From Mesorhizobium huakuii (lineage in GTDB: Bacteria > Pseudomonadota > Alphaproteobacteria > Rhizobiales > Rhizobiaceae): 64,000 nt of DNA. This document shows positions 39,253 to 48,876 of the stretch, in pieces. Made by a program: the position numbers and the translations under genes. Below the pieces are notes generated by a model. The model was not told the DNA's origin, did not search any database, and was given only the letters and a program-made list of their open reading frames with translations. The stretch spans positions 124,001 through 188,000 of the forward strand of contig NZ_CP050297.1 of the NCBI RefSeq assembly GCF_014189455.1. Direction: 5' to 3'. Position 1 is the stretch's first letter, and each line of letters opens with the position of its first letter.

Positions 39253-40330
39253 CTAGTGGATTGATTCCAACGTTTGGTGCCCGCGCCTGACGGCGGCGAT
39301 GATTTCGTCTGGATCGGCGCGCCAGACGAAGGGGCGTGGTTGCTGATTGTGCTCGTTAATGAAGCGGTTGATGGCGGCCTGGAGGTCGACAACCGAATGG
39401 AAGACGCCATGCTTCAGGCGGCGCCGGGTCAATGTGGCGAAGAAGCCCTCGACGGCGTTGAGCCACGAACATGATGTTGGCACGAAGTGGAATGTCCAGC
39501 GCGGATGGCGATCCAGCCAGGCGCGGACTTTCGGCTGCTTGTGTGTGGCATAGTTGTCGAGGATGACGTGGACGGTCTTATCGGCGGGCATTTCAGCCTC
39601 GATGGCATTGAGGAAGCGGATGAACTCCTGATGCCGATGGCTGCATGTTGCGGCCGATCACCGAGCCATCGAGGATGTTGAGCGCGGCGAACAGGGTAGT
39701 GGTGCCGTTGCGCTTGTAGTCGTGCGTCATGGTCGCCCCACGACCGCGCTTTAGCGGCAACCCCGGCTGAGTGCGATCAAGCGCCTGTATCTGGCTCTTT
39801 TCGTCGACCGACAGCACGACGGCATGCGCAGGCGGCGAGACGTAGAGCCCGACCACATCGTGAAGCTTCTCGGCAAAGGCTTTGTCGTTGGACAGCTTGA
39901 AGTTGCGCCAGCGGTGGGGGGCAAGGCCATGGTCGTGCCAGATCTTCACGACCGAGGACGCAGCAATGCCAACCGCCCTTGCCATTGCGCGGACCGTCCA
40001 GTGCGTCGCCTCGTGGTCGGGCTGCTCCAGCGTCAGCGCCACAACCTTGTCGACCAGCGCGGTCTCGAGCGGCGCGATGCCCGGAGGCCGGGTCTTATCG
40101 CGCAGCAGGCCATCCACGCCCTCGGCCATGAACCGCTCCTGCCAGCGCCACACGCAGGTCTTTGACTTGGCCGTGGCCGCCATGATCGCGACAGTGCCCA
40201 AGCCATCGGCGGTCAACAAGATGATCCGCGCGCGCCACACGTGCTTTTGCGGCGAACCGCGCGCCGCGACGATCGCCTCAAGCCGGGCCCTATCCGATGC
40301 CGTGACGACGATGCTGATACCGGTGCGCAT
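39253..40330 (-). pseudogene. IS630-family transposase, two bases lost
   Basis: Tc1/mariner-like DDE transposase. The first part (start MRTGISIVV at 40330) has the helix-turn-helix (TVAIMAATAKSKTCVWRW) and the first catalytic Asp in VVLSVDEKSQIQALDR. After IGRNMQ the frame is lost at about 39650, where CAGCCATCGG stands for an expected CAGCGCCATCGG. The second part (MPADKTVHVILDNYATHK) has the second Asp, and SWLNAVEGFFA the final acidic residue. The stop lies in the element end. Confidence 0.9.
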
Positions 40331-40401
40331 CCCGCATCGTCGCACAGGCACGCAACATCGGGAATCCCCAATCGGACTCGTCTGTCACGATCAATCCACT
40401 A
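39254..40401. mobile_element. IS630-family element
   Basis: Inverted ends GTGGATTGAT (39256-39265) and ATCAATCCAC (40390-40399) are flanked by TA on both sides (39254-39255, 40400-40401), the TA target duplication typical of IS630/Tc1. One minus-strand transposase gene fills it. Confidence 0.9.
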
Positions 40402-40402
40402 G

Positions 40403-40765
40403 CATGATTTGGAGCCCGGCCTGGGACCCTGGCGGCCGCCTCTGGCTCTACGCCGCAAAATCGGGGCCGGTTCCGCGAGGTCTGCATCGAATGACGGAGG
40501 TCAGAGGTGATCTCAGAACGGGGTGCGGTGACTGGACCAGCCGACATCGAGGCCGAGTTCTCGGCATTCCTCGCGCGCCTGGGGCCGGAGCACCCTGACA
40601 TCCGGCGATCCTGTCAAATGCACGCTATTTCTCGCAGAAGGCAGCCGGCGTCCTGGCTACTCCCCCGATTATCCCGGATTTAAATCAAATCCGTCTGTGG
40701 ATATTGACGATTGCGCGACCCTCACCTCGTAGACGGCTAATGCGGGCGGCTACTGAGAGGGTCAT
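40403..40765. other. Intergenic stretch without a recognisable gene
   Basis: Between the IS630 right end and the small gene at 40766. A short plus-strand frame (GAVTGPADIEAEFSAFLARL near 40520-40600) has codon use compatible with coding but no start or partner; I do not call it. Confidence 0.4.
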
Positions 40766-40957
40766 ATGACAAGCGATTTTTCCGCCGCCCGAGTGCATTT
40801 AGATCGAGCGTATCACTACCTTCGTGGCGATGACCCGATGAGCCAGAGGGGACGCGAAGCCTTGGACCTCTTAATTGAGGCGGTTGCCGTCGAAGAGTTC
40901 AAGCAGCCACGCCAAAACGCGGAGATGCTAATGTTTCCGATTGGGCGCCGCTTCTGA
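40766..40957 (+). CDS. Small hypothetical protein, 63 aa
   Basis: Start ATG 40766 with GAGAGGG at 40755-40761. The sequence is hydrophilic and helical (ARVHLDRAYHYLRGDD, GREALDLLIEAVAVEEF). No domain recognised; no membrane segment. It stands alone among insertion sequences. Good ribosome-binding site and amphipathic helices support a real gene, the function is unknown. Confidence 0.6.
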   Translation: MTSDFSAARVHLDRAYHYLRGDDPMSQRGREALDLLIEAVAVEEFKQPRQNAEMLMFPIGRRF

Positions 40958-41449
40958 GGCGATCTCCATGGCCGCCACTCTGAACCATGGTGAGCAAATC
41001 CTCCCAGAACGCAAAGAAGCCCGCCCCGGCATGAGCCGAGACGGGCAATAGAAATGGGAGTCCCAAGCGCGCGTCCACGAAACAGCGCCGGCAGGTGAAA
41101 TTCAGCAGAATGTCCATTCTGGCGCAACGTCACGTTCGCGAACCGAGAAATTGACCGATGCCGTGGGAAAACTCGATTGCGATCCCTGTTATCGCGTGTC
41201 ACCCTACTCCGGTTCCTTATAAGTGGTCGGGTAGCCCCTCCCGATCACCGTGTACCCCTCCTCACCCTCCGAATGAATCCTGAGAATGTTGGAGGGGGGC
41301 AGTTTGTGCTCGACGCCGAGATCGAGGCCTTCGCGAAAGAACTCGGATCCCAGGCTGCAACTCGGCGCCAAAAACATGGGATTATTATGTATTTGAGCGA
41401 CGCGAACGGCCGTCTTGTGCCGCTCTGCCCATTTCCCCTGCGATAGCGA
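40958..41449. other. Intergenic stretch without a supported gene
   Basis: A weak plus-strand frame reads MNPENVGGGQFVLDAEIEA from about 41273 to 41446, with no clear ribosome-binding site. Otherwise nothing is seen. Confidence 0.35.
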
Positions 41450-41677
41450 TTATTTCACCGGTGGAGGGCCAATGCACAATGCCCGAAGTATACAACTCCA
41501 GCTTTCAACAACCGAGCTTTGGTCGGAGTAGTGCTTGTCAGCGTCTTGGGTGACGGCTGGAGCTGGAGCGGTCATTACAATGGCCAACGCTGTGGCAGCA
41601 AGTATCGTTCGTGGCCAGTGAGACCGCAATTTCTGGAGCCTCGAGCGCCCCACAGCGTCTTTTTCTGAGGTAGGCAT
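41450..41677 (-). CDS. Small exported protein, 75 aa, unknown function
   Basis: Start ATG 41677 with AAAGGAAAACG just upstream. The positively charged N-terminus (RSRLQKLRSHWPR) is followed by a hydrophobic stretch (TILAATALAIVMTAPAPAV), a probable signal peptide or single membrane anchor, leaving about 30 mature residues with two cysteines (WSCILRALCIG). No family recognised. An upstream in-frame start at 41779 is less likely because the signal would be buried. Confidence 0.55.
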   Translation of the reverse strand: MPTSEKDAVGRSRLQKLRSHWPRTILAATALAIVMTAPAPAVTQDADKHYSDQSSVVESWSCILRALCIGPPPVK

Positions 41678-42095
41678 TTTTCGTTTTCCTTTTGGATCAT
41701 CACGGATTTGAAGAGGATCTGGTGTTATGTCCCGTTGGGAGAGCCGGCGAAGCGGCCGATATTCATGTGGTCGAGTCATAAGTTCTCCTGAATGTTTGTT
41801 TTACGAGAACCCTTATGGCAGCCCTAGCTGACAACAGGCTGAAAGCGGTCTTCGCGATGGCAATCCTGTCTGCCGATCGCAGCGAGATCCAACGGAGCTG
41901 GGGCGTCCCATGGGATGCGCAGCCTGTATTGCGTTCGGACGAATGTCATGTGAACTCCTGGGCTAAAGACTGCGCGACGGGCCATGTCGGAACACGTATC
42001 ATGGCTATGAATATGCAATTGGCATGCCACCAAACGGGTTGTGAGCAGCGACCACAAATCGGAGGAGTCGCCCCCTGGCCGGCTTGATCCTAACC
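41678..42095. other. Intergenic stretch without a supported gene
   Basis: The frames here have no ribosome-binding sites and no recognisable motif. The DNA ends at the IS1380 left end. Confidence 0.4.
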
Positions 42096-43721
42096 CCTAG
42101 CCCGTCCTATTCACGAGCGGCCTGGTTCCTTGCCGCTTAGCGTTCGGTCATGAAGGTGTGAGGCGTCTTTTTCACCGCAGCTGAGACTGGACTTTGGAAC
42201 GCGCTGGAGGGTCAAGGTATCGGGTTCGGCGGGGCTTTGATGCCCCGGCGCTCATGGCCCTGCGGGCTGCAGCGTGATGGCGATCGTTCGGAACAGACTT
42301 GCTTCGGGACAGGCGGCGGCGAAGGCCAGACGGATGCGCGAGACGGTTTCGGTGACGCGGGCGCCGAGCTTGAGAAGCCTGAGCCGCAGTGTAGCGAACT
42401 CGGCGTTGCACAGATGATGGGTCGTGGGCACCGCCTCGCGCAGGGTGAGCATCAACCAGTATGCGGCGGTGTGCAGGACGAGACGGACCTGGTTGGCAAT
42501 CGGTGAGCGGCAGCTGGTGCGGTCGGAGGCGAGCTGGCTCTTGTGCATCTTGATCAGGTTTTCGGCCTGGCCGCGGGCGCAGTAGATCACATCGTAGACA
42601 TGCTCGGCGGAGCCTTTGTCGAGATTGGTGACGACGAAGCGGATGTCGAGGCCGAGGGTGGTTGCCTCGATGCGGGCGCAGGCGCGGCGTTCCGTCTTCC
42701 AGGATTTCGCCTTGTATCGGGTCTCGGCATAGCCGCGCAGCACCGGCTTCTGCTCGAGCGCGCGGCGGGTGCGGATATCGTCGGCGGCTTCATCAACGAG
42801 ACGCTGGAGAACCTTGTTGCCGGGCAATCCGAAGAGGTAGTCGACCGCATTGTCCTCGCACCATGCCATGACTTGCGCCCGGCCATAGTGGCCATCGCCG
42901 CGGATCAGAATGCGGGTGGTCGGCCAGCGGGCGCGGATGCGCCGGACAAGCCGGCGCAGATGGCCGCGGATCTCCTTGCCCGCCGGGGTCCTGCCAGGAC
43001 GCAGGATCATGGCGACCGGGCGTCCTGTCGCGGCGTCGTAGATGTGGATCGGCAGGAAGCAACGCTCGTCGTAATGGGCGTTGAACAGCGAGAGCTGCTG
43101 ATGGCCGTGAACGACATCCACCGTGTCGTCGATGTCGAGCGTGACGCTTTTGGGCGGCGCGGCATAGCTCGACAGCCACAGATCGACCAGCACCCAGCCG
43201 AGCCGGATGACGGTGCGCAGGTCGGGCAGGTTCTCGAGGCGCGAGCATGTCGGCTGCGAGCACAGATCAATCCCGCTGTCGGGCAGCCGCCCGCAGGCGA
43301 GCTTGAAGGCCGGGTCGGTGCGCAGCCGGTCGAGATCGTTGGCATCCTCGTAGCCGCATGCGATCGCAAAGATGCGGGCGCGCACAATGTCGGCCATGGC
43401 GTGCGTCACCCGCGCTGGATCGCGCGGATCGTGGATCGCGGCGGCCAGCCTGTCGGCCAGTTGCAGGCGTCGCTCGGCCGCTGCCAAAAGCATGACGCCA
43501 CCATCCGAGGTGATGCGTCCGCCGTCAAACGCAGCTGTGATCTTCTTGCGTCCAACGGCTGGAAATGAGAGCGGCAGCAACGTATCATCGGTCATGGCGG
43601 GTGTGGCTCGCGAGAGGCGGTGGCAGGGTTGGCTTAGACAACCGAATCCTACGCCAAATCAATCGCTTAGGCTACATCCGCCAACCTCTCAGACGCAACG
43701 TCGTGCATAAGACGGGCTAGG
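42096..43721. mobile_element. IS1380-family element
   Basis: Inverted ends CCTAGCCCGTCCTATTCAC (42096-42114) and GTGCATAAGACGGGCTAGG (43703-43721, complement), 16-17 of 19 matching. One intact minus-strand transposase. No clear target duplication could be read. Confidence 0.85.
42252..43595 (-). CDS. IS1380-family transposase
   Basis: 447 aa, intact, usual length. It starts with MTDDTLLPLSFPAVG and ITSDGGVMLLAAAERRL, the signature of the family. Catalytic region: VTLDIDDTVDVVHG (first Asp), RILIRGDGHYGRAQVMAW (second Asp) and CARGQAENLIKMHK with the Glu. No frameshift. Confidence 0.93.
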   Translation of the reverse strand: MTDDTLLPLSFPAVGRKKITAAFDGGRITSDGGVMLLAAAERRLQLADRLAAAIHDPRDPARVTHAMADIVRARIFAIACGYEDANDLDRLRTDPAFKLACGRLPDSGIDLCSQPTCSRLENLPDLRTVIRLGWVLVDLWLSSYAAPPKSVTLDIDDTVDVVHGHQQLSLFNAHYDERCFLPIHIYDAATGRPVAMILRPGRTPAGKEIRGHLRRLVRRIRARWPTTRILIRGDGHYGRAQVMAWCEDNAVDYLFGLPGNKVLQRLVDEAADDIRTRRALEQKPVLRGYAETRYKAKSWKTERRACARIEATTLGLDIRFVVTNLDKGSAEHVYDVIYCARGQAENLIKMHKSQLASDRTSCRSPIANQVRLVLHTAAYWLMLTLREAVPTTHHLCNAEFATLRLRLLKLGARVTETVSRIRLAFAAACPEASLFRTIAITLQPAGP

Positions 43722-43889
43722 ATGTCTGGATCTGAACACAGATTGTCGTCAATCGGACTCGGACAAAATGCTGTGACCAGCTTTGGCACCGGCTGACGCC
43801 AGAGTCCTCGGTTGAGAATTGCGCGTCTGAGGGCGGATTGGGCAACAGGCGATCGCCGGGGCCGGTCGAGTTGGGCAGCCGTGTGTTGC

Positions 43890-44104
43890 TGTTAGCGTGG
43901 CGGCATAGGGCCGCAGGTGTGAGCCCGCCTCGTAGCAGAGGTGAATCCGATCGAACTTGGCGGCGATCCGTTGGATAACGCGGCGCATGCTTGTGTCCGA
44001 TGCATCGACCTCACCGAAGTAGCGAACCTCTCCTTCCCGGCCGGCTTCCGCAATCGCCACGGCATTCCTCTGCTTCGCAACATCGATTCCGACGGGGATG
44101 TCAC
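43890..44104 (-). pseudogene. IS110-family transposase, N-terminal fragment
   Basis: Reads VGIDVAKQRNAVAIAEAG, then MRRVIQRIAAKFDRIHLCYEAG, the first third of a DEDD transposase with the first Asp in GIDVAK and Glu in YEAG. It then leaves the family sequence. It is from another IS110 subgroup than the fragment at 38.9 kb. The rest is cut by rearrangement next to the IS1380 element. Confidence 0.75.
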
Positions 44105-44181
44105 ATTAATGAGAAATACTACTATCTACTCGTCAAGCGAAAAAGTTTGCAAAGAAATCAAAGGGTTATGGCGTCAAGAAT

Positions 44182-45904
44182 GTAACCGGGGCAGATTACC
44201 GGGCGGTGGGGGTTTGCAGGCGCGTGCTTTCGTGATTCACCCTTTGCGTGACGCTACCACCGACTGATTCGCTTGAAGGCCTGTCGCTCGCGGAACTCCG
44301 CGGGCTGGTTTCTGCGCTGATCGGCGAAGTGCGCGGTCTTCAAAGCCGGGTCGAGAGCCTTGAGATCGAGAACCAGGCGCTACGCGCCGAGAACCAGACC
44401 CTGAAGGATGAGATCGCCCGGCTGAAGGACCTGCCGCCGCGTCCCCCGGTCAAGCCGACCAAGCCATCGGGCATGGAGAAGGCGACGCAGCCGACATCTG
44501 GCAAGGGCAAGCGCCGCCGGCGCGGCGCCAAGCGCGACGGCGGTCGCGTGAGCCGCGAGGTGACGGTTGCGGTGAGCGCTCCTGCGGGCTCTCGCTTCAA
44601 GGGGTATGAGACGATCCTGGTGCGCGATCTGGCGTTGTCGGCCGAGGTGGTGCGCTATCGCCGCGAGCGCTGGGTGACACCGACCGGCGAAACGATGGTG
44701 GCGCCGTTGCCGGCGGGGATCATCGGCGGCTGGGGCGCGAACCTGCGCCGCTTCATTCTGGCCTGTCACATTCAAGGCCAGGTGACGACGGAGCGGTTGA
44801 CGGCGTTGTTGACCGGGATCGGGGTCGACATTTCGAAGCGCCAGGTGGTGCGGCTGATTTCGGAGGGCCTGGAGGCCTTCGCGGCGGAGGACCGTGACGT
44901 GCTGCGCGCCGGGCTGGCTACGGCGCCCTGGATCACCGTCGATGATACGTCGGCGCGCCACGCCCACCAGGACGGCTACACCACCCAGATCGGCGATCGC
45001 CGCTTCACCGCGTTCCGCACCGGGCGATCGAAGTCACGGGAGGCGTTCCTGGCGACGCTGCGTGCCGGGCACAGCGATTACTTCATCAATGAAGAGGCCC
45101 TGGCCTATATGCGCGGCCGCAACCTCGCCGGTCCGGTGATCGCGCGGCTGGCGGCTGCGCCGCACAAGGCATTTGCCGACAGCGCCGCATGGCAGGCGCA
45201 TCTGGCCGCACTCGGCCTCGACCAGCTCGCGGTTGAGCCCAACCCAGTCAGGATCGCCACCGAAGGGGCGATGTGGGGAGCGATCCGCCACCACGGCTTT
45301 CTTGGCGATACCGTGGTCGTGTCCGATGATGCCGGCCAGTTCCGCATCGGCGACCATGCTCTGTGCTGGGTCCACGCCGAGCGGCTCGTCCACAAATTGA
45401 TACCCGTGACCCCGGATCAACGTCAGGCCGTCGACATCATGCGCCAGTTGATCTGGTGGTTCTATCGCGACCTCAAGAGCTACCAGCGTGCTCCTTGTCC
45501 GCGCCACGCGGCGGCCCTGCGCGCCCGCTTCGAGCGCCTGTTCAAACGACGAACCGGCTACGTCATGCTCGACCGGCTTCTTGCCAGGCTGCATCGCCGC
45601 AAGCATGAACTCCTGCGCGTTCTCGATCGTCCCGAGATCCCGCTCCACACCAATGGTTCGGAAAACGACATCCGCACCTTCGTCACCAAGCGCAAGATCT
45701 CCGGCGGAACCGTCAGCGAGGCAGGCAAGAACGCCCGCGACGTCCTGCTCGGCCTGATGAAGACCTGCATCAAGCTCGACGTCTCATTCTTCCGCTATCT
45801 CGGCGACCGCCTCGGCATACCAACACAAGAGTCGATTCCGCCGCTCCCGGATCTCGTTAGGCAAGCCGCTCAAGCCTGACTGCCCGGTAATCTGCCCCGG
45901 TTAC
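44182..45904. mobile_element. Single-ORF IS66-like element (ISBst12 type)
   Basis: Almost perfect inverted ends: GTAACCGGGGCAGATTACCG at the left (44182) and its complement CGGTAATCTGCCCCGGTTAC ending at 45904. It is 1723 bp with one transposase gene. I see no matching target duplication. Its right end cuts the last gene of the protease operon. Confidence 0.88.
44248..45879 (+). CDS. IS66-like transposase (single-ORF group)
   Basis: 543 aa, intact. N-terminal leucine-zipper coiled coil (LQSRVESLEIENQALRAEN), basic linker (GKGKRRRRGAKRDGG), then the DDE domain: WITVDDTSARH (first Asp), VVVSDDAGQF (second), and the C-terminal NGSENDIRTFVTKRKISG with the Glu. GTG start at 44248, within 70 bases of the left end. 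It differs from the tnpABC-type IS66 at 12.9 kb because it needs no TnpA/TnpB. Confidence 0.88.
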   Translation: MTLPPTDSLEGLSLAELRGLVSALIGEVRGLQSRVESLEIENQALRAENQTLKDEIARLKDLPPRPPVKPTKPSGMEKATQPTSGKGKRRRRGAKRDGGRVSREVTVAVSAPAGSRFKGYETILVRDLALSAEVVRYRRERWVTPTGETMVAPLPAGIIGGWGANLRRFILACHIQGQVTTERLTALLTGIGVDISKRQVVRLISEGLEAFAAEDRDVLRAGLATAPWITVDDTSARHAHQDGYTTQIGDRRFTAFRTGRSKSREAFLATLRAGHSDYFINEEALAYMRGRNLAGPVIARLAAAPHKAFADSAAWQAHLAALGLDQLAVEPNPVRIATEGAMWGAIRHHGFLGDTVVVSDDAGQFRIGDHALCWVHAERLVHKLIPVTPDQRQAVDIMRQLIWWFYRDLKSYQRAPCPRHAAALRARFERLFKRRTGYVMLDRLLARLHRRKHELLRVLDRPEIPLHTNGSENDIRTFVTKRKISGGTVSEAGKNARDVLLGLMKTCIKLDVSFFRYLGDRLGIPTQESIPPLPDLVRQAAQA

Positions 45905-46014
45905 CTCCCCACAGCCCTTGCTCGTGCCCCATCGCTCAGCGTTGGCATCGGCACGCGGAAGCCGTCCCCAAGGAAGCCGGGATCATAGGGGATGATCAGT
46001 TCTGGACGCGCCAT
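45901..46014 (-). pseudogene. Last gene of the protease operon, cut to 37 codons by IS insertion
   Basis: ATG 46014 lies 11 bases after the stop of the 528-aa gene, with GAGG as ribosome-binding site. It reads MARPELIIPYDPGFLGDGFR and VPMPTLSDGARARAV, then meets a stop (TAA, 45901-45903) inside the terminal repeat of the IS66-like element. The short distance and good codon use show that the operon once continued. What it encoded cannot be told from 37 residues; a further effector (for example a nuclease or peptidase) is possible but not shown. Confidence 0.65.
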
Positions 46015-46025
46015 GGCTCGATGCC

Positions 46026-47612
46026 TCAAAGCTTGATGTTGAAGTCCAACGCCTGGGCTTCCAGCTTGCGTGCCAGGCTGCCGACCGCCCGCTCGACCGT
46101 CGTCGGCGGCAAGCCCAACGCGCTGCACATCGTCATCAGGTCGACGGCGCTCGACCGCCTTTTGCTCTCATGCGTCTTCATCCAAGTCGCAACGCTGGCG
46201 AAGCGATCCTGCTGCTGCTCGTTGGCCGCGACCGGATAGAGCAACCTTGCCACCGCTGCCTCGGCCGGGGTGATGTGCAGTTCATCCTCCCACTCCAATC
46301 CCTCGAACCCGGTCCCCGACGAACTCCTCGCATCGCGGAACCACCCGCGCAACTCGGGGTGCGCCAGCCCAGCCGTAATCATCTCACTCACCGTCGTGAA
46401 CTCTTCCGCCACCTTCACTTCAGCTGGCGGCGCCATAGTCGTCGGTGCGCGTCGCTCCGAACGCGGCTGGACTGGCGCCACCACCTCGAGTGGCGCGGCG
46501 GTCCATGCCATCCACAGGCTCGACGACCACAGTCGGGAGGCTATGAGCTCGCTGAGCGACCCCGCCGGGATCAGTTCAGGCCGTACCCGGGCAGCATCGA
46601 GCAGCGCGCCCCAACTCGCCGCGAGGAGCGGAGGGAACGGCACCGGAGGCTCATCTCCGATCGGCTGGCTGGTTCGCATCCGGAAGCGCAGCCTGAGCGC
46701 CGCAACGTCCGGATGCCTCACGACCTCGCCGCCGGTCAGGTCGGCGAGCTTGTCCAGCAGCCGTTTCTGGAACGGCAGGTCATCGTCGTGCCCGCGATCG
46801 CACAGATGAGCGGCGAAGATTCCGAGCATCGGGTTCAGGGCCTTGTCGTCGGCCAGATTGTCGACCAGTTGCTCGATATCTGGCCCATAGAGCGCCCGAC
46901 CGGAGCCCAGCGCCGCCAGCGCCGCCTCCTCGAAACCGGTGAGCGTCGCGTCCATCGCACCGGGCATGTCGAGCGGCAGCAGCCGTACCCGCAGCCGCTC
47001 AAGGTCGATGCTCATCTCCCCGGTAGAGCACAACGGCGCAACGATCTCGATCCGATAACCAGGGCAGACCGTCAGCGGTAGCTCGAACGGCTGGCGCTCG
47101 CCGGGGTCGCTGAGTCGCAGCCGCCAGTGCCCTGGCGCCACCGCGAAACGCCAGTTGCGCCACTCCCCGGGTACCAGGTTGGCGACGACCGGCGCGTCAG
47201 GGTCTGCTCCGGTCAGCGTCGCGGTAATTTTTGGTGTCGTTGCGATGTCGGCCAACCCATGGGTCGTCCCGGTGAACGACACCACCACCGTGGCGTTGTC
47301 GTGCGGTTGGGGCAACGTTTCGGGCATCATCTCGAGCGTCGCTTCCCGGCCGTGTGACCGCGCAGCCTGCACCACCGTTACCTCGCCGGCATCCGGGGCG
47401 GCGATCACGTGCTGGCGCTCCCAGCCGTCGCTTGCCCTGAAGCCGACCTCATAGAGCCCTGGCGCGACATCCACGGTAATGCTGCCGGTGTTTGAGGCCA
47501 ACGCCACCGGCTCGAAGCGGGCGTCAAGCAGCCGTATCTCGGTGAATGGCTCGACGCTCTGCACCTTGAGCGTTACCCGCTTTTGCGTTAGCGGAGCACT
47601 AGATGGCGACAT
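46026..47612 (-). CDS. Companion protein of the caspase-like protease, unknown function
   Basis: 528 aa. The start overlaps the end of the caspase gene by 14 bases, so the two are translated together. Residues about 10-190 look like two beta-sandwich repeats (VTLKVQSVEPFTEIRLLD; GSITVDVAPGLYEVGFR; then FAVAPGHWRLRLSDPG), similar in style to PEGA or carboxypeptidase-regulatory folds. The rest is helical (ALGSGRALYGPDIEQLV, LLDKLADLTGGEVVRH) with a proline-rich linker near 385-400 and a helical end. No signal peptide or membrane segment. No catalytic motif. It is not a gasdermin by any feature I can see. It may be substrate, regulator or scaffold of the protease. Confidence 0.75.
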   Translation of the reverse strand: MSPSSAPLTQKRVTLKVQSVEPFTEIRLLDARFEPVALASNTGSITVDVAPGLYEVGFRASDGWERQHVIAAPDAGEVTVVQAARSHGREATLEMMPETLPQPHDNATVVVSFTGTTHGLADIATTPKITATLTGADPDAPVVANLVPGEWRNWRFAVAPGHWRLRLSDPGERQPFELPLTVCPGYRIEIVAPLCSTGEMSIDLERLRVRLLPLDMPGAMDATLTGFEEAALAALGSGRALYGPDIEQLVDNLADDKALNPMLGIFAAHLCDRGHDDDLPFQKRLLDKLADLTGGEVVRHPDVAALRLRFRMRTSQPIGDEPPVPFPPLLAASWGALLDAARVRPELIPAGSLSELIASRLWSSSLWMAWTAAPLEVVAPVQPRSERRAPTTMAPPAEVKVAEEFTTVSEMITAGLAHPELRGWFRDARSSSGTGFEGLEWEDELHITPAEAAVARLLYPVAANEQQQDRFASVATWMKTHESKRRSSAVDLMTMCSALGLPPTTVERAVGSLARKLEAQALDFNIKL

Positions 47613-48645
47613 CCATTCCTCCCTCGCGGACCGACACTGCTTGCGACGCGGTGATCAGCCCTGCTGCATCGATTCCGTCGAACAGCCATAGCCCCGGCTT
47701 CAGCATCACTGTTGCCGGCGCGGTTTGCGCCTGCCTGACGACACCGAAGTCGATGCCATCGCGCACTTGAAAGCGCGCCGCACCGTTGCGCAGCGAGACG
47801 TTGACCGGCACGCCACGAGGCGTCCCGAACACCATCGGCGTCGGCGCGCCAGGCTCGCCATCGTCAAACTCAATGCGCGGTCCGCCCGCCGCCGCAGCGT
47901 CGATGAAGCGCTTCAGCGAGCTCGAGGTGATCCGTCCGGCGTCGTCAGATGCCGTCGTCAACCCGCGCAGCAGCGCATTGGTCAGCACCCCCTGCCAGCT
48001 CCCAGCCGCCCCTGGGTCAAGCGGGTCTGGCAACAGCTTCTCGGCGGCCGTCGCGTTCCACGACGCCGCATGGATATGCAGGAACGGCCTGCGCGGAGTC
48101 AGCGTAACGTCACCGTAGAAGGGCAGGTTGCACAAGAGCTCTGCGGGTCCGGACACCTCGGCACAGGTGTCCATCACGAGCATGACCTCCTTGAACAGCC
48201 CGGTCAGCCGCATGCTATCCGCCGCCACCCCGCCGAGGAGCCCGCGGAGCAGGTTGGGGCGAGCATCGGCCATCACCAGCGCGCAGTCGCGGTGGTTCGG
48301 CGGCGGCCGCGACAGACCGTGCCCGGCGAGAAACAGATAGAGCCGCCGGCCCCCCAGCCAGCCGGTGTTGGCGCGATCGAAATAGGTGGCAAGAATGTCC
48401 TCGATCTGGTTTCGCACCGGTTCGGCCGGCGGCTGATGACCAGCCGAAACGACCAAGCTGATATTCGCGGGGTTGAGCCCGCCCATCGTCGGGTCGACCA
48501 GCCAGCGGCAGAACAGATTGCAGTCGTTGATCGCGCCCTGCAACGTGTTTATCCCGGCCACATAGTCGTTGATACCGACGACGAGCGCATGATCATCGGG
48601 ATTGACGTGCGGGGGTGGGGTCGCGGGCAGCTGGACGAGCGGCAT
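47599..48645 (-). CDS. Caspase-like peptidase (C14 family)
   Basis: Cysteine protease of 348 aa, no signal peptide, so cytoplasmic. The caspase fold elements are clear: ALVVGINDYVAGINTLQGA (first strand and helix, residues about 20-38), catalytic His109 in YLFLAGHGLS and catalytic Cys161 in VMLVMDTCAEVS. The C-terminal ~80 residues (VPVNVSLRNGAARFQVRDG; TVMLKPGLWLFDG) form a short beta-rich domain. Bacterial caspase homologues often cleave effectors or other proteases in cell-suicide and defence loci. Its neighbours are a subtilase upstream and the companion gene overlapping downstream. Confidence 0.88.
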   Translation of the reverse strand: MPLVQLPATPPPHVNPDDHALVVGINDYVAGINTLQGAINDCNLFCRWLVDPTMGGLNPANISLVVSAGHQPPAEPVRNQIEDILATYFDRANTGWLGGRRLYLFLAGHGLSRPPPNHRDCALVMADARPNLLRGLLGGVAADSMRLTGLFKEVMLVMDTCAEVSGPAELLCNLPFYGDVTLTPRRPFLHIHAASWNATAAEKLLPDPLDPGAAGSWQGVLTNALLRGLTTASDDAGRITSSSLKRFIDAAAAGGPRIEFDDGEPGAPTPMVFGTPRGVPVNVSLRNGAARFQVRDGIDFGVVRQAQTAPATVMLKPGLWLFDGIDAAGLITASQAVSVREGGMDVAI

Positions 48646-48876
48646 GCGGTCCTCTACTCAAGGCGTTCACACTGGAATGTAGGAAACATCGCGACTATAC
48701 GTAGATTGGCTACAACAATGCTGTCGGTATGATAACCCTCCTCCTGTAGTTGTGCTAGAGGGCGTTGTTATTTTTATTTCAGCTTTCGCCGCGTTCCATT
48801 TTACTCTCGACGGCGATACGAATCCAGATAAACTTGGATACCACCGTGTCTATCCGTTTCGATTTCCCAGTCTAAC

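Noticed and set aside
38872..44104. The two IS110 fragments as halves of one element
   Set aside because: The N-terminal piece (GIDVAKQRNAVA) and the internal piece (KTNKIDAGVLAQ) belong to different subgroups and do not join.
44174..45912. Target duplication for the IS66-like element
   Set aside because: The flanks (TCAAGAAT and CTCCCCAC) do not match; the element may have been rearranged after insertion.
46026..47612. Companion protein as a bacterial gasdermin (expected beside caspase-like proteases)
   Set aside because: 528 aa with beta-sandwich repeats and no gasdermin-like layout or C-terminal cleavage region that I can recognise; length is also about twice the usual.
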